The notes: generated by a model not told the origin, from the sequence alone. Positions 10,501 to 23,054 are shown, numbered from the stretch's first letter. The stretch is DNA of 64,000 nt from Neoechinorhynchus agilis (GCA_051530055.1 CM121341.1:13144001-13208000); one strand, 5' to 3'. Numbers and translations are program-made.

Positions 10501-11640
10501 TTAGTGTTTTATGCGTGCCAAGTACGATTGCGAAATATTTCAATAAAATATATTTTATCTGAGATTATGATTCTCACAACTCCAACTAAAATATTTTCGT
10601 ATATTATTTATATCTAAACGGTTCTTGTTCAGTTTTAAAGTCTTAGAAAATCGCAACGTGGATGTTAATATAATTAATTCTAATGTTAAAAAGTATGTAA
10701 ATGCGGCATCTGGTCATGATTTGCAATCCTATTTGGAGAAAAAAATGTGGCGTAGAGTAGAGCCGGCTTTAAGTTCACGAATGTTCGTTTGAACCCACTA
10801 AAGCAGTAGAAAAGTATCCGACCCTTTGCCGCCACGATTTCTAGCGAAAAAATGGAGCGATCTAGGAACTATTTAAAGAAGATGTTAAAAACGTGAACGG
10901 GATACCTGCTAACAACAATGATGATCCATTGATTTCGTCCGTTTAAAGAACAATTCGAGATTATTATGAATTTTCTTATTTCTTAAAATGTATTTATTGT
11001 AAACATATTTGTAAATCATCAAGAGAAAATCCTTTGGGATGATAGAGTTGGACATGTTGTTAACATAATCCCGAATAAAATATATTTTATTGGATTAAGC
11101 GGTATTTCGAAAAAGGAAATCTCGCCACATCAGTCAGTGCATTAGTGTTTTATGCGTGCCAAGTACGATTGCGAAATATTTCAATAAAATATATTTTATC
11201 TGAGATTATGATTCTCACAACTCTAACTAAAATATTTTCGTATATTATTTATATCTAAACGGTTCTTGTTCAGTTTTAAAGTCTTAGAAAATCGCAACGT
11301 GGATGTTAATATAATTAATTCTAATGTTAAAAAGTATGTAAATGCGGCATCTGGTCATGATTTGCAATCCTATTTGGAGAAAAAAATGTGGCGTCGAGTA
11401 GAGCCGGCTTTAAGTTCACGAATGTTCGTTTGAACCCATTAAAGCAGTAGAAATGTATCCGACCCTTTACCGCCACGATTTCTAGTGAAAAAATAGAGCG
11501 ATCTAGGAACTATTTAAAGAAGATGTTAAAAACGTGAACGGGATACCTGCTTACAACAATGATGATCCATTGATTTCGTCCGTTTAAAGAACAATTCGAG
11601 ATGATTATGAATGTTCTTATTTCTTAAAATGTATTGATTG
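7519..11640 (+). repeat. 641-bp satellite array, right part (about 6.4 copies)
   Basis: The same marker as in the left part recurs at about 7916, 8557, 9198, 9839, 10480 and 11121, all 641 bp apart. The last unit breaks off near 11630-11640, where the sequence diverges after TTAAAATGTATTGATTG. The monomers differ at a few diagnostic sites (for example GGATTGAGCGG, GGATTTAGCGG or GGATTAAGCGG), which could be used to order the duplications. Confidence 0.95.
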
Positions 11641-11907
11641 AAAGTGGAAATCGATTTGACAAATAGGCGATATAGTTTTCGTCCCAATATATATCCATTA
11701 TTTCGATATCTATAATAAGTTCCATCTCGAATCTGCATATCCCGAATTTCTCTGCGAACAATCATATTTGTTGATTTCAAATAAAATGAACAGTTTCATA
11801 TTTTGGTTATAAATCGTATTTGAATTTTCAGTATTGAAACGTAGGAAAGAATTTCCAGTTGGACAGGTCTATGCCCTCCCCCAGCGCGTAATTCCCCCCC
11901 TTCCACA
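11641..11907. other. short spacer / promoter region of helicase gene
   Basis: AT-rich sequence between the end of the satellite and the helicase ATG. A TTTTCAG at about 11825-11831 could be a 3' splice site for a 5' UTR intron. No defined promoter element is recognised. Confidence 0.3.
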
Positions 11908-14900
11908 ATGTCCTTCGAATTAAGTGACGAAGAGTTGCTTTCATACGCTGAGGAGATTGAATGTAAGAGAATTGATTTCTCGGAATTTCCGTTTGAGCCT
12001 TATGCTTCACAAAAGCAACTGATACAATCTCTTTATTCCTCCATCGACTCAGGAGAGCTGGCGACATTTGAAAGTCCAACTGGAACAGGGAAATCCCTTT
12101 GTCTCTTATTCGCTTCCCTTAAATGGCTCAAGGCCAAATTGGAGAAAGATCGGGACACAGTGAAGCGTGTTCAGGAATCTATAATCCAATGGGATGCTGA
12201 CGAATCCGATGGCAGCGATGATAATTGGTTAGAGAAGGCGAAAAGGCGTATTGAACGACAAGAATCGTGTCTGAATGAACTTGATGACATTGAGGACTTG
12301 GTTAACGCCGAAGATGCAGTCTTGGAACGGCAGAAGATTTTCGCTAAAAAATTGGAAGTCGATGCTGAAGATGACGGGGATGTTAAGCAGGTTAGGAAGA
12401 TATTTTTCGCATCTCGTACGCATTCTCAGATATCCCAAATTCTCACTGAGCTACACAAGATGCCTTCTTTGTCGTCCATAACTCGCGTAGTCGTATTGGC
12501 TTCGAGGCAATCGTTTTGTATTAATGATCAAATCAAATGCCTCGTTACCAATGGCGCCATCAACGATGCCTGTCTTCGTCTAATCGATAAGGAAAAGTGT
12601 CCTTACAAATCCACAGATCGATTGCGATCACTAAGTGATGCCATGCTGTTTGAACAATTCAAAACTAAAGACAGTATCTTACATAAGGCAGTCCGTTTAA
12701 AGGCCTGTGCTTATTATGCCAGCCGAGATGCCCTTCCTTCTGCACATTTGGTTCTTCTTCCTTATAATCTGCTTTTATCTGCAGAAATGAGGGAGTCTAT
12801 TGGTATCAAGTTAGACGGTCGTGATTGGTTGCTTCAATCCAAATTTAAGGGGTCTTCTCTCACCTTTTTACGACATAGATTTTCAGGCTTGTATCTGTTA
12901 GGTTTTTTGTATCATGAAGCGAACTATTCAAACAAAGAATTTATCAATTTAGTCAACTCCCTAGGAGTTGTTCCGATTTGCAGCAGTTGCCTTAAATTTT
13001 CTCTTATTTATACTACTTGGGGTTTTAAGGGGCTTTTAAAAGTTAGGTATTAAGTTGTAATGCTTCCTGTAATCTCCCACTTTTCTGAAATTCAGCTTTT
13101 GTTCGATAAAATCGGTGTTAATTTTTGTTTAAGGAATGAATATAATATTAATTAACTGTTCTTAAGAATATTCAACAGAATACATTGATGATTGATTTTT
13201 TGCTAGTTCTCTCCGCAGCAACCTGACAGCATAAATCAATCCTGTTTCCTGTAAGCAACTGATCTAGTAATGTAGTTATAATAGACGAGGCCCATAATTT
13301 AACGAAATCGTTGAGGGAAATGTTTAATGTCACTGTGAAACGCGATTCACTAATGCGAGCTATATCGTCCCTCAAAGCCTACGCTTTAAAGTACGCCAAG
13401 ACATTCAATGCATTGAGTGTCAGTTCGTTAAAGCAATTAACGATTTGTCTCGTGAGTTTGCTGAACGGAATGAAAATTGCAAAACATTCACATGTAAGCT
13501 CGGTCAGTGAATTTTTGGAGAACAGTGGTCTATCAAACGCGAACATTGGATCACTTCTTGAATTTTGCAAATCAAACCGATTATACCAAAAATTGCGTGG
13601 ATTCCAGTCGGACGATGGAGTTAACGATTTCTTGAAATCAATTAATTTTCTCACTAAGCTCACGTATTACGCTCATAGTGCAAACGCTATACAGTCAGCG
13701 TTTTCCTTGAAATTGTCGAGACTAGAAAAACTCCAGAAAAATTCTTTTGTTGAATTGAACAACTTGTAAAATAGTCATTTTATTTAAGTTCGCAGTGGAG
13801 TGGTTCAAGTGATGTTGAGTTTATCTGAGAAAAGGTGTTCGACAGATTTGTATGTCAATTATTCGAAATGCAAGCAGTTGAACGTAGGTTTACGTTTTCA
13901 AATTATTATATTAGCATGTAAAGAACTCCTTCGATTTCCATTGACTTTCCGTCGTCGAAGTGAGAAAATCTAAGCTGAGAGAATTTTTTCCTAATTCTAT
14001 CAAAATCGATGTTTTCAAAAATTTCTAATTTACAAGGAAATCACTGATTATATCGTCATCTTCTATTCGTGTGTTAACGAGCGTTGTGAGTGGTACCGAT
14101 GATTCAGTTGAAATCGAATTTCGAATTATATCACTGGACGCAGTAGGCGAGATGAAGGACATTGTAAACCTTTGTCATGCAGTTATATTGGCAGGCGGTA
14201 CTATGCAACCTTTCGAAGAATTTACTGATTTCATTTTTAAGCGTCTGACGGGTAATAGTCGGAGGATAAAAACGTACTCTTTCGGTCATGTGATTCCTGA
14301 TTACCACGTCGCAGTTATTTCGACGGGAAAGTACACCGACGGATCATCGATTGATTTAAGGTTATCAAGTAGATCCATAAATCCTACTAAGACATATCGG
14401 AATTTGTGGAACTCAATAGCGGCTATTTCCGGTTCCGTCCTAGGTGGCTGCGTTGTGTTTTTACCGTCTTATAACTTTCTATGCGAGTTTCAAAAGCACG
14501 TAATTGAATTGAAGAATGTAAAAACACGAACGGCAACATATCTTTTAAAGTGTCGATCGTGTAAATAATCGTTGAATCGAGAATACAGAGCGCAGAAAAA
14601 ACAATGAGTTTATACACTCAAAAAATAAACCAAATAAAATGCGCCATACTAATTGCCGTTGTTAATGGTAAACTGAGTGAAGGAATCAATTTCTCGGATG
14701 AACTTGCGAGATGTGTGATTATGGTCGGAATGCCTTATCCCAATGTGAAAGCACCGGAGTTTGTAGAAGAATTGAATTATATGAGGAAACTGGGAGACGA
14801 ATACAGCAGAAGGCATTGTGAGATCGTGTGTTGGAAATCGATCAATCAAGCGATTGGAAGGGCCGTTCGTCATATCAAAGATTATGCAGCGATTGTCTTG

Positions 14901-15047
14901 CTTGATGAGCGGTACACGAATGTCAAAACGGTCAGCTCCCAATTACCACAATGGATGGTTTCAAAAGGTCAGCTGCAAGTAGCAAACACTGTGAATGATT
15001 GCGTGAGTCGGCTAGGATCGTTTTTTCAAAGAAAATTCAAGGTTTGA
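11908..15047 (+). CDS. DDX11: DDX11/CHL1-like iron-sulfur DNA helicase
   Basis: Superfamily 2 (XPD/FANCJ/RTEL1 group) 5'-3' DNA helicase that acts in sister-chromatid cohesion and replication repair in the nucleus. The first exon starts at ATG 11908 and has a Q-motif region, Walker A SPTGTGKS (residues 56-63), motif Ia FFASRTHSQ (about 166-174) and four candidate Fe-S cysteines in the family spacing (C204, C222, C231, C267). The next exon, from about 13277, supplies the DEAH box (IIDEAHNL). Later exons give AVILAGGTMQP and GHVIPDYHV (about 14071-14517), then GKLSEGINFSD, VMVGMP-type and NQAIGRAVRH motifs (to 15047). All expected motifs are present in order, so it looks functional. Exons are roughly 11908-12816, 13277-13755, a poorly resolved one near 13800-13890, 14071-14517 and 14583-15047; exact junctions are ambiguous. 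Family length (about 900) fits. Confidence 0.9.
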
Positions 15048-15985
15048 TTCTTATGAAGTTCATAGTACTAAGGACAAATCCAAACTGTGCCGGTTTTCTT
15101 GGTAAATCCCGATGCGCTCAATTTAGCTGTTACAACTAACTTATTTTCTATTAATTGATTTCATTAACCCCAATTGCATTACAACTTTTAAAAAGACTTC
15201 AAAACGAACATTCGTTACCCGACAATTTTTTCAATTGCTTTACTGATTATTGATTCAGATTCAAAGACGAGCCATAAAAAAGGCCATAAACAATTTTCAA
15301 TTTAAAACTTTTCTGGCTAATCGAAATGCGGTTTAATGATTTTTTAAAACCTAGATATGATATGTGGAAAATCAATCCCTTAGCACGCATTTGGGGTACC
15401 GTTAATTCTCACAAATATCAGACCTGATTCTGAGTTTGACGTTATAACTCTTCTAGAATTATTTGTTTAGTGTATTACCCTTTCACAATATTTCGTCCGT
15501 CTCGTCGAACTAAAATCAATCTCTCTATCACCAAACAAGATAAATCCATGAACAATTTCTTTACACCTCTTCTGAATTCTGGTTTTGGTCTAAAGTTCTA
15601 TAGGAGCATTGGCATCATTGTCCAAATCGATAAACCAAAATGATTCGACACTTTCAGAGTTCGTGTTTCGATTAAAGAAAAACTTCTCTTCCCTTTGATC
15701 GAACTAATCATGAAAATAGATTCCATGAGTATTTCATTTCAGGCAAAAGTGTTCGGACAATCTAAAAACTTAACATAGGTTCCACTTAAACCCCTTTTAA
15801 GTCAATCAACACAGATCCATTTAGATCAAACGCATAACTACGCGCGTATACACTCAGGTAAAACAGTTTAAAAGCCTAAAGCGTAAGTATAAAAATGGTT
15901 TCTGAGCTTAGTAGCAAACTTGATGCATTTATCGATTTAACTGGTTTCAGATCACAAAACCATTGTCTAGGTGGCAGAGTCAATA
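15048..15985. other. intergenic, nothing recognised
   Basis: About 940 bp with no ORF longer than chance, no repeats shared with the rest of the window and no RNA gene that I can see. It separates two same-strand genes. Confidence 0.5.
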
Positions 15986-17809
15986 ATGGTTTCGTCTGGT
16001 GATGAAAATCAAACAGATATGCAGAAACCTACCACAATAGGAGATGACAACTCGTCACGGATCAACAAGGTTGGAATATCGATGAGAATATTGCAGGCCA
16101 TCATAGGGTTCAGGAGAGCAAATCCGGTTACGTATGGTGTGATCGCTACTGTTTGTTCAGCTCTATTTTTTGCCCTTTCCAATCTAAATGCAAAACTCAT
16201 CAAAAACATGTTGGGTGCTGAAATAGCACTCATTAGGTCCATCTTAATGGTCGTGATTTCCTTTGCTGCCTGCAAACTTAAGAACTGGAACTTGTTTGAG
16301 CTAAGAACCAAACGGATAAACTTCCTATTATTCCTTAAACTGTGCGCGCTGTGGTTTTCAAAGGTCAGTTCCTACAGCGAATTGAAACCAGGAAACGAAA
16401 TTTATTTACCACTTATTTTGAATGGATAAGGAACGCCCTAAACACTCAGCGCTTTCGTTCAACTCGGCTCAATGGTATTATTTAGATTTTATTTCTTTAA
16501 TGTTTTATTGGTAAGCCGGTTTAATTGATTCAGATTTAGAACATACCTTCCTCGGCTTTTTTTGGAAAACTAAAAAAGCCGAGGATGGGATGTCCTTAAT
16601 CGCTATTAAACAAATTTAATTCATGAACTTTTTAAATTTAATCTCTGATAGCTAAAAACATGAAAGTTATTTCGTTTTGTTTGGATTTTATCTTTCAAAA
16701 AATTGATAAATTCCGATATGTGAGGGGGTACCGGAGTATATGCTTAGGATTATTGTTTAGGTCTTCATCGACGTTTCGAATCTCTTCGTTGTAAGCATCT
16801 CTTATTAACTAACAAACTGATAATGAACCCGACGAGGTTAATAAAAAATTATTTATCGGGTGAAGACCTAAACAATAATATTATGGATAACTTCCACTAA
16901 AACATCGAGATTTCTTATGTAAATCGGTTGTCTCAATTGATTAATCGCACGCGCACAACTAGAGGCTTCGTGGCAGCTATGGGATCGATATCCGTCTTTA
17001 CCGCCGTTCAATTTATTCCTTTACCAACCATGACTTCTCTTCAATACATGTCGGTCGTCTTTACTATTGTTATGGCCAGAATATTTCTTAAAGAGCAACT
17101 CCGACTCTTGCACATTCCAATGATTTTGGTATCAATTCTAGGAGTATTGCTCGTTTCAAATCCACAGTGGTTTGTCCCTATGAAGAACAACGGCACAACT
17201 GTTGAAGCAGCCAACTCTACAACGTCCACTTCAGACATAACTATTGGTGTATCTCTCGCACTCACAACTGCATTCGCACAAGCCAGTGCATTTTGTCTTG
17301 TAAGGAAACTGAGCCATGGGCAAAACAGGGTAAAGAACATGGTGCTTATATTCAACTTTGCTCTCATATCTGTGCCGCTTCTGCTAGCATTTTGCATCAT
17401 TTATCGATTGGTTAAAAAATCAAAAATTATTGTAAGTTCGAGACTTCACGATTTTTTCACGAATCGAGAATTGTCGAAAATATATGGACCGGATGCCGGG
17501 TTTTCCATTTTGGCTGCTTCTTTTGGACTCCTTGCACAAATGGCATGTAACATCGCTTTAAAAACAGTCAACGCCGGATACTTTTCTTTGGTCCGTGGAC
17601 TTGAAATTCCCTTCTCGTTCATTTTACAAGTGATTTTCTTTGACCTAAACGATCATTACGTATCCTATATTGGAATTGTTTTAATAATTTTGAGTGTTTG
17701 GTTCATAAATCTGGATAAAATCTGGAGATCAAGGCAGGCAACGAAACAAGAAGATCAATCAGTGGATTCGGAAGCAGCTTCTATAGATGTTTCTAGAATA
17801 GCAGAATGA
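15986..17809 (+). CDS. SLC35G-like EamA/DMT membrane transporter
   Basis: Multi-pass drug/metabolite-transporter superfamily protein. Exon 1 starts at ATG 15986 and gives an acidic cytosolic N terminus, then hydrophobic segments (TYGVIATVCSALFFALSNLN; IALIRSILMVVISFAAC). After an intron, exon 2 (from about 16910 or 16964) carries RGFVAAMGSISVFTAVQFIPL, the typical first EamA repeat segment (RG ... PL), then further helices and a second EamA repeat with SILAASFGLLAQMACNIAL. The C-terminal tail is charged. About eight to ten membrane helices are expected for SLC35G proteins, and this fits. The exon 1 donor is probably AAG|GTCAGT at 16363/16364, but the acceptor is ambiguous. The intron contains a foldback element. 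Substrate cannot be told from sequence. Confidence 0.8.
16746..16881. mobile_element. short foldback element (PLE-tail type) in transporter intron
   Basis: Outer ends ATTATTGTTTAGGTCTTCA (16749-16767) and TGAAGACCTAAACAATAAT (16861-16879) are perfect inverted repeats. Inside lie ACTGATAATGAACCCGACGA and GACGTTTCGAA (minus strand reading GAAACGTC), shared with the element at 30687-30855. No coding capacity. Confidence 0.65.
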
Positions 17810-18660
17810 CTTAATTCTTTTTAATCGTATAAAAAGTGCGTAGTATAACTGGAGCTTATAAAACTCTAAGATCATGATTGTCATCAATTAGACTGGCATC
17901 GTACTATTTCGTAGATTTCATTTTTTCTACTAATTTGTGAGCTGCACTAATATAATTCAAGAATCACTCAGATGATCAGGTGGATTGTTTTCTCCTTATT
18001 TCCTTCAAACCCAATATTTGCATTTTTGCCTACGAAGAAAAATGGACGCTGAAGTGATATTCGGAAAAGAAATTACAGCTAAACATTGGGTTTAATGACG
18101 CTGGGAAAAATCAAGATGAACGCTTGCTGTAAATGGTGTAGAAACATTCCAGAGCGGTACGAATCATAGAGTGAAAGCATTATGTTGAAATGCTGGTCTG
18201 CCCGTTCATATTAACTGGCGATTCACCGGTCTTTTACCAATTAAAGATGTTGAGCTGTATGAAAACAAGTTCGTAAAGAAGTCATAGATACAAACGATAG
18301 CCTAGATTTTCAGATTACCGCGCAATTCCTTATAGTATTTACACGTTCGATGGCTAAGAAAATCAGTGCAAATAAACCAAACGATTCCAGTGCGATTATT
18401 GGTACTGAGAAGTACTGTTCAACTCCCAATTACAAACTCAAGATGTTTAATTGATTTATAAGACAAGACTTTAAAAATTATAACGATTTTAAAAGTAAGG
18501 CGCTGTGTTTAATGAATATGCGGCAAAATATTGTGGCCAGGCACAATAATATAATCGATTTAAAGCGTTAGTATTGAAAACGATAATATCGCTGCTCCAA
18601 TATAAATAGGTTACTTATTTGTGCAAAAATCAATAAAGAGCATTTCGACTAATAAAGATA
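17810..18660. other. intergenic, nothing recognised
   Basis: About 850 bp downstream of the transporter; no supported gene or repeat. Confidence 0.5.
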
Positions 18661-18925
18661 CAGTGGAACGTCGATTATCTCACTTCAATTATCCAAAACG
18701 TCAATTATCCGGACCCAGAATGTTGTCCTACTCAACTTCTGTTGCTAAAAGAGAATTGGGAACCTTGAAGCGAAAAAACGAAGTACAGAGCAAAATAAGT
18801 GGTTAATTTCAACAATAAAGCAAAATTATGTAATTCTCCCCAAATTTGCTTTGTTAAACCGTTTCCCAGCTTTAAAAAATGGATACATCACATTGGGTTT
18901 TTCGTTATCCCAAAAAATCTCGTAT
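18661..18925 (+). mobile_element. pogo/Tc1-mariner-like end fragment, copy 1
   Basis: Begins CAGTGGAACGTCGATTATC directly after a TA, as expected for a pogo-like terminal inverted repeat inserted at TA. About 250 bp is nearly identical to 63149-63415. No matching opposite end and no transposase were found, so it is a non-autonomous or broken copy. Confidence 0.6.
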
Positions 18926-19302
18926 CTGAATGGTGTTTGGTCCCAATTAATTCGGACTCAAATTTTGATTTAACCTTGCGTTCGAGATTAAATACGAAAA
19001 CAGTGGATTTTAGTGTTATAAAATAAAAAAGCAAATTGCAATACTCAATTACGTACTAAAAGTATGGCCGCATTTATCATTTCAGTATATGAATATCTGG
19101 AAACGATTCGCTGAATTTAATATTCGCTTGTAAACAAAGGTTTTTTCAACGTGCTAACATTTCCATTCCGGCGCACCTCATTGTATCGATAAGAGTACGT
19201 TTTTAAAACCCATTCACTCACTTAGTAGGAGCGTTTAAATGCGTGAACTGTACTAAGTTTTCAGTCTTTATTTTCTCAGGTTCAATAGACAACCGTTTTA
19301 AA
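18926..19302. other. intergenic / GPCR 5' region
   Basis: No gene. TTTATTTTCTCAG at 19267-19279 looks like a 3' splice site just upstream of the GPCR start codons, suggesting a 5' UTR intron. Confidence 0.4.
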
Positions 19303-21422
19303 ATGATGGATTCTGAAATTAGAACCATTTATTCACTCGAGAATTACTTTTTAGTTATTAAAGTGTTCTATTATACATTCCCGTGTTCTATACTACCTCG
19401 GAACTTCAGCCACTGTGTTGCTTTATATCCACTCGACCGATGCGGCCATCAGATTGACGAGGTTGATGGAGTTATTATACTAACATACAGTTTATTCCTG
19501 TTCGTAATGAACTCATTTGGAGTTGCATCTGTGGTTAAGACGACAATTCGCGAACCAACAGTGACTCTCAGATCACACATCATCCCAATAAACTTAATGG
19601 TGCTAAGTCTCCTTTTATCATTCACGGAACTATACCGAATTGTTTTTAATCAGACTCAGAAAAAAATCCCCCATTCGTGGACAATCGTTCTTTATGAAAC
19701 ACTTTTTCTTGGCGGATCAATCGCGTCGTCGAATATTCTTGTTCTTATTAGCTTCGATCGGTATCTGGCATCAAGTATTACCTTATCGATATCAAGTCAT
19801 TATAGACGTCGACGAAATGTTATTATCTATGTCCTTGTGACCATCAATTGGATACTTTACATCTCAATAGTGTTCATACCTTTGGCACACAATTGTCTAG
19901 ATTCGTGCTACTGTGCTAAAGTAGATGCCATTTCAAGGTACAGTCATAAAAATTGGGTTTTAAAAATTCTTTATAACATACATCAAAACTTTTATATACA
20001 TTTCCTTTTCCAGTTCTCATTATTTCCTGTGGGAGCCATGAAGTGTTGATTCTTAGTTTTCCGATATGATCACCTCAACGATTATACAATGGGTTTTTTT
20101 AGTGCACTTATCCGAAACAGATGAAAGTGAGCAACACTATGGCTTGAGTTGACTATGTACTTCTTATTCGTATGTCTTGCCTTCCTCGAGAAATACGTAT
20201 TTTTCAACTAATATCTTTTTTCAGTTGCAAGTTCTTTATAAATTGCATAGTGTTTAATTTTATTAATATTTCGTCCTCTACGTTGGACTTCTTTAGAATT
20301 GTAAATTGTTTCGAGATAAACGAGAAAATTATAAAGTTGTTTTTCGCAGTGAGAGTTTGCTAGCGAAATTTTAATCAAATTTTATCTTGTTTTTAGAAAC
20401 ACTGCAAATTTTAAAAGATTATGTTCTGTGGAGCCGCGGTTTTCCTCACGCTGGCAGCATTCTCTTTTTGTACTGCGAGAGAGATGTTTTGTCTAAGGAA
20501 TGCTGTCACACGCGGGTCCTTTTTCATCGCTATCGACCTCTTAAATCAATTTTTTTACTTAGCTTGAACAAAAACAATCCATGGATTTTTACAAATTGTA
20601 TAGTGCAGACTTCTTATCCACAAGTTCAGAAAGCCTTTTTTCGTTTTGATGATAACTAAACCACTTAAGCGATTTCCTAAACTAACTTCATTAGGCTATT
20701 TATTATTTTTATGAATAAAATTATGAACGCATCGTTGACGTTTTTCGCAATTTTTATTGCAGAAACTACAGGATTTACTAATAAAATGTATAATGGACAA
20801 ATATGCTTGTTTCAATATGCATAAATGACTTAGGGATTTGCAAGTAAGTGGCATCTTCTATGACTTCGATGATATTATTGGCCTAATTCGATACTGTTTT
20901 GGAAAATCATGTGCAAATACTTACAAACCTCTTTACGAAATGGTTCCTTTATTCTACGTGACCAATTCCCTAATCTGCATTCTACTGACAGCAGGAATAT
21001 ACTTAAAACTTGTCCTACGACTACGAAAAGTTTCAAAAGTTCGCCGAGAACAATTGGGAGTTTGCGTGGCTTCCATTGAATCTAACAAAAACCATAACCT
21101 AGAACAGGAACGAAATCCAGCAAACCATATAATGATTTCCGTTGCTCTCCTTTTTGCCTTTCAAATACCATTGTCCTTAAAAATTCTTTACGGAACAGCA
21201 ACTGGTGAAATGACACAAATAAAAGCGAGGAGTATTTTAGAGGCAATGGTCATATTGTCATTATCAATCGATCCTCTGATCTTCACATTTACTGTAAGTA
21301 CTTACAGAATCAACGCAATACGAGACTTCTTCAAATTATTTGATATGGCAGCTAACGTGCCTGTGGTTGTATCTGATTCTATTTTGACAATTTCTCCTAT
21401 ACGGCTTCATGATTGGCATTAA
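19303..21422 (+). CDS. rhodopsin-type G-protein-coupled receptor
   Basis: Two main exons encode a seven-helix receptor. Exon 1 (ATG at 19303 or 19306 to about 19937) has TM1 (VIILTYSLFLFVMNSFGVASVV), TM2 (LMVLSLLLSFTELYRI), TM3 ending in SFDRYLA (the DRY motif) and TM4 (IIYVLVTINWILYISIVFI). The donor is AAG|GTACAG at 19938. Exon 2 (from about 20832) begins in extracellular loop 2 and gives TM5 (LFYVTNSLICILLTAGIYL), a basic third loop, TM6 (IMISVALLFAFQIPLSLKIL) and TM7 ending DPLIFTF, a variant of NPxxY. Conserved cysteines occur before TM3 and in loop 2. The intron of about 0.9 kb contains a LINE fragment. I cannot assign a ligand; the length (about 400 residues) suits a peptide or orphan receptor. 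Confidence 0.8.
20430..20530 (-). mobile_element. LINE 3' fragment in GPCR intron
   Basis: About 100 bp resembles the 3' coding end of the LINE at 51.8 kb (compare the TTGTACTGC...GAGAGATGTTTTGTC block with 51850-51885). It encodes a degraded form of the SLAVQRGNA segment on the minus strand. Confidence 0.6.
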
Positions 21423-22631
21423 TGAAAAATAAATGTCTGAATATTTCGTTGGGATAGGCCGATATCTGCAATAATAGCTTGCGTTGACTGCTATTTTTAA
21501 AAAAAATTTAGGGCCGCAATATCCATAGAAATAATAACTTGGTTATTTTACAACCAGTTTTCGTTCTGATTGATTTTTACCAAACGAGGTACCGCTAAAT
21601 TGATGAAGAAGTATTGGATATGTTAAATACCGCATCAAAACAATTAGATGAAGTATAGATTAAAGTAGGAATGATCCTGATGCAGTTGGTCAAATATCGT
21701 GTACGTTTAATAACCAATTTTTAAACTGCTCGTCATTATGAAGATTCAACGAAGAAATACGATTATTATAAATAATAAATATAGCAGACGTGCAGTGTTA
21801 CTGGAACGCTTATGCTCGATGTGAACCCTCACATTTATTTTACAGGATTTTTAGGAAAAATTAAGAGAGCGAAAATTGTAAACGATCAACAATTATAGTG
21901 TAATAAATACTTTATTGTGCTTTGGTAAAATCGTAGATTGATCGGAGATTGGTAGAAGAAAAGATGGAGTCGTTTCTTATGGTAATCGATTTTGTAGTTT
22001 TCGGAGTTCAATTTAGAATTTGTTTTGAAATTTATCAAATGCAACAATTAAAGCGTCAGCCTACATAAAATGTAAAATGCTCTGAGGATTTTTAATGAGT
22101 TTATCTGTACTGTGCGACTATTTGCGTCGGCCTATATAAAATGTAAAATGCTCTGAGAATTTTTAATGAGTTTATCTGTACTGTGCGGCTATTTGCATCA
22201 GTTTCCTATCTAACCCAAAAAATCAACGGCTATTAAATTGTTGATTGGACATTGAACAAATTTCTTGTTTTAGAAAAATATCCGCAATGTTTATCTAAAA
22301 AAGATTAAAGAAATTTGAGAAAGAGTTGCTGATAACGTGTAGCAGAGCGAAATGTTGTTCTGGAAAACCATTTAAGATATTTTATATGGTAAAGATACCG
22401 AGCATCATCGTGGGATAACAGTTCGCCATGAAATCTCGAAATCGTTTTTTGCTAGTGTTTTTTAGTGTGAATGTAAAGTAAAATGTACGAATCGTTGCAA
22501 AAATCAATGACTCGTCACACGCCATCATGGAAAAATCGATAAATTTGTTTAAACAAACTGCGTGCTAGTCACTGCATAAAGTAGTTTCACTGCAGTTCAT
22601 CGAACAAACTGAACGATTGTTTTAATCACCA
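21423..22631. other. intergenic with one short tandem duplication
   Basis: Apart from the 71-bp duplication at 22053-22194, no gene, RNA or transposon is recognised. ATG-rich sequence close to 22632 holds the next gene's promoter; no clear TATA box was assigned. Confidence 0.5.
22053..22194 (+). repeat. 71-bp tandem duplication
   Basis: The units start at GCGTCAGCCTACATAAAATG (22053) and GCGTCGGCCTATATAAAATG (22124), with only a few differences. Confidence 0.85.
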
Positions 22632-23054
22632 ATGAAAATAACACTATTTTTAAGCTGTTTCACACTGATGTTGTTCATTGGAAAGTCCGCCGAGTTCTTC
22701 GACGGCTGTTATTATAATCTTGCTGGCCAAATTGTGTGCCCCGATCCGTATGGATACGATGTTCCACTGGTGGAATATATCGAGACTCTACCTATCGAAT
22801 ATCACCCCGGCGGTTTGCTCTACATTCCTGACGAGGAACTCGAAGTTCCTGTAAACCGTGGAATATTACCAACTGAAATATTGGCCTTCGAGCTAGGAGC
22901 GCCGAATACGTTACTGGCGCCTGTTAGAATGGACACCGAGGTCTATTCTCCGTATTCTTCATTTTATTCAAATGAACCCAAACTTAAGGAAACTACGAAG
23001 ATAAAGTTCCGCCGTAAGAAGACGAGGATGGGCAGCAGCACACTAGTCGTATAA
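22632..23054 (+). CDS. small secreted protein
   Basis: A complete single-exon ORF of 140 residues. A clear signal peptide (MKITLFLSCFTLMLFIGKSA) is followed by a short mature region with two cysteines (GCYYNLAGQIVCPDP), a Tyr/Pro/Glu-rich middle and a basic C-terminal patch (KIKFRRKKTRMG). A possible polyadenylation signal AATAAA lies at 23202-23207. The composition suggests a structural or surface-associated secretory product, but no family is recognised. An upstream intron would not change the start, since the ATG directly precedes the signal peptide. Confidence 0.65.
   Translation: MKITLFLSCFTLMLFIGKSAEFFDGCYYNLAGQIVCPDPYGYDVPLVEYIETLPIEYHPGGLLYIPDEELEVPVNRGILPTEILAFELGAPNTLLAPVRMDTEVYSPYSSFYSNEPKLKETTKIKFRRKKTRMGSSTLVV

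Noticed and set aside
3215-11640. CRISPR-like array
   Set aside because: Monomers are 641 bp contiguous satellite units without spacers, in a eukaryotic genome.
3688-11780. Repeated minus-strand ORFs of 73-84 codons (MWRDFLF...)
   Set aside because: One per satellite monomer, AT-driven composition, and interrupted in some units; they follow the repeat rather than a gene family.
20387-20659. 90-codon ORF between GPCR exons
   Set aside because: Lies in the intron and overlaps a LINE 3' fragment on the opposite strand.
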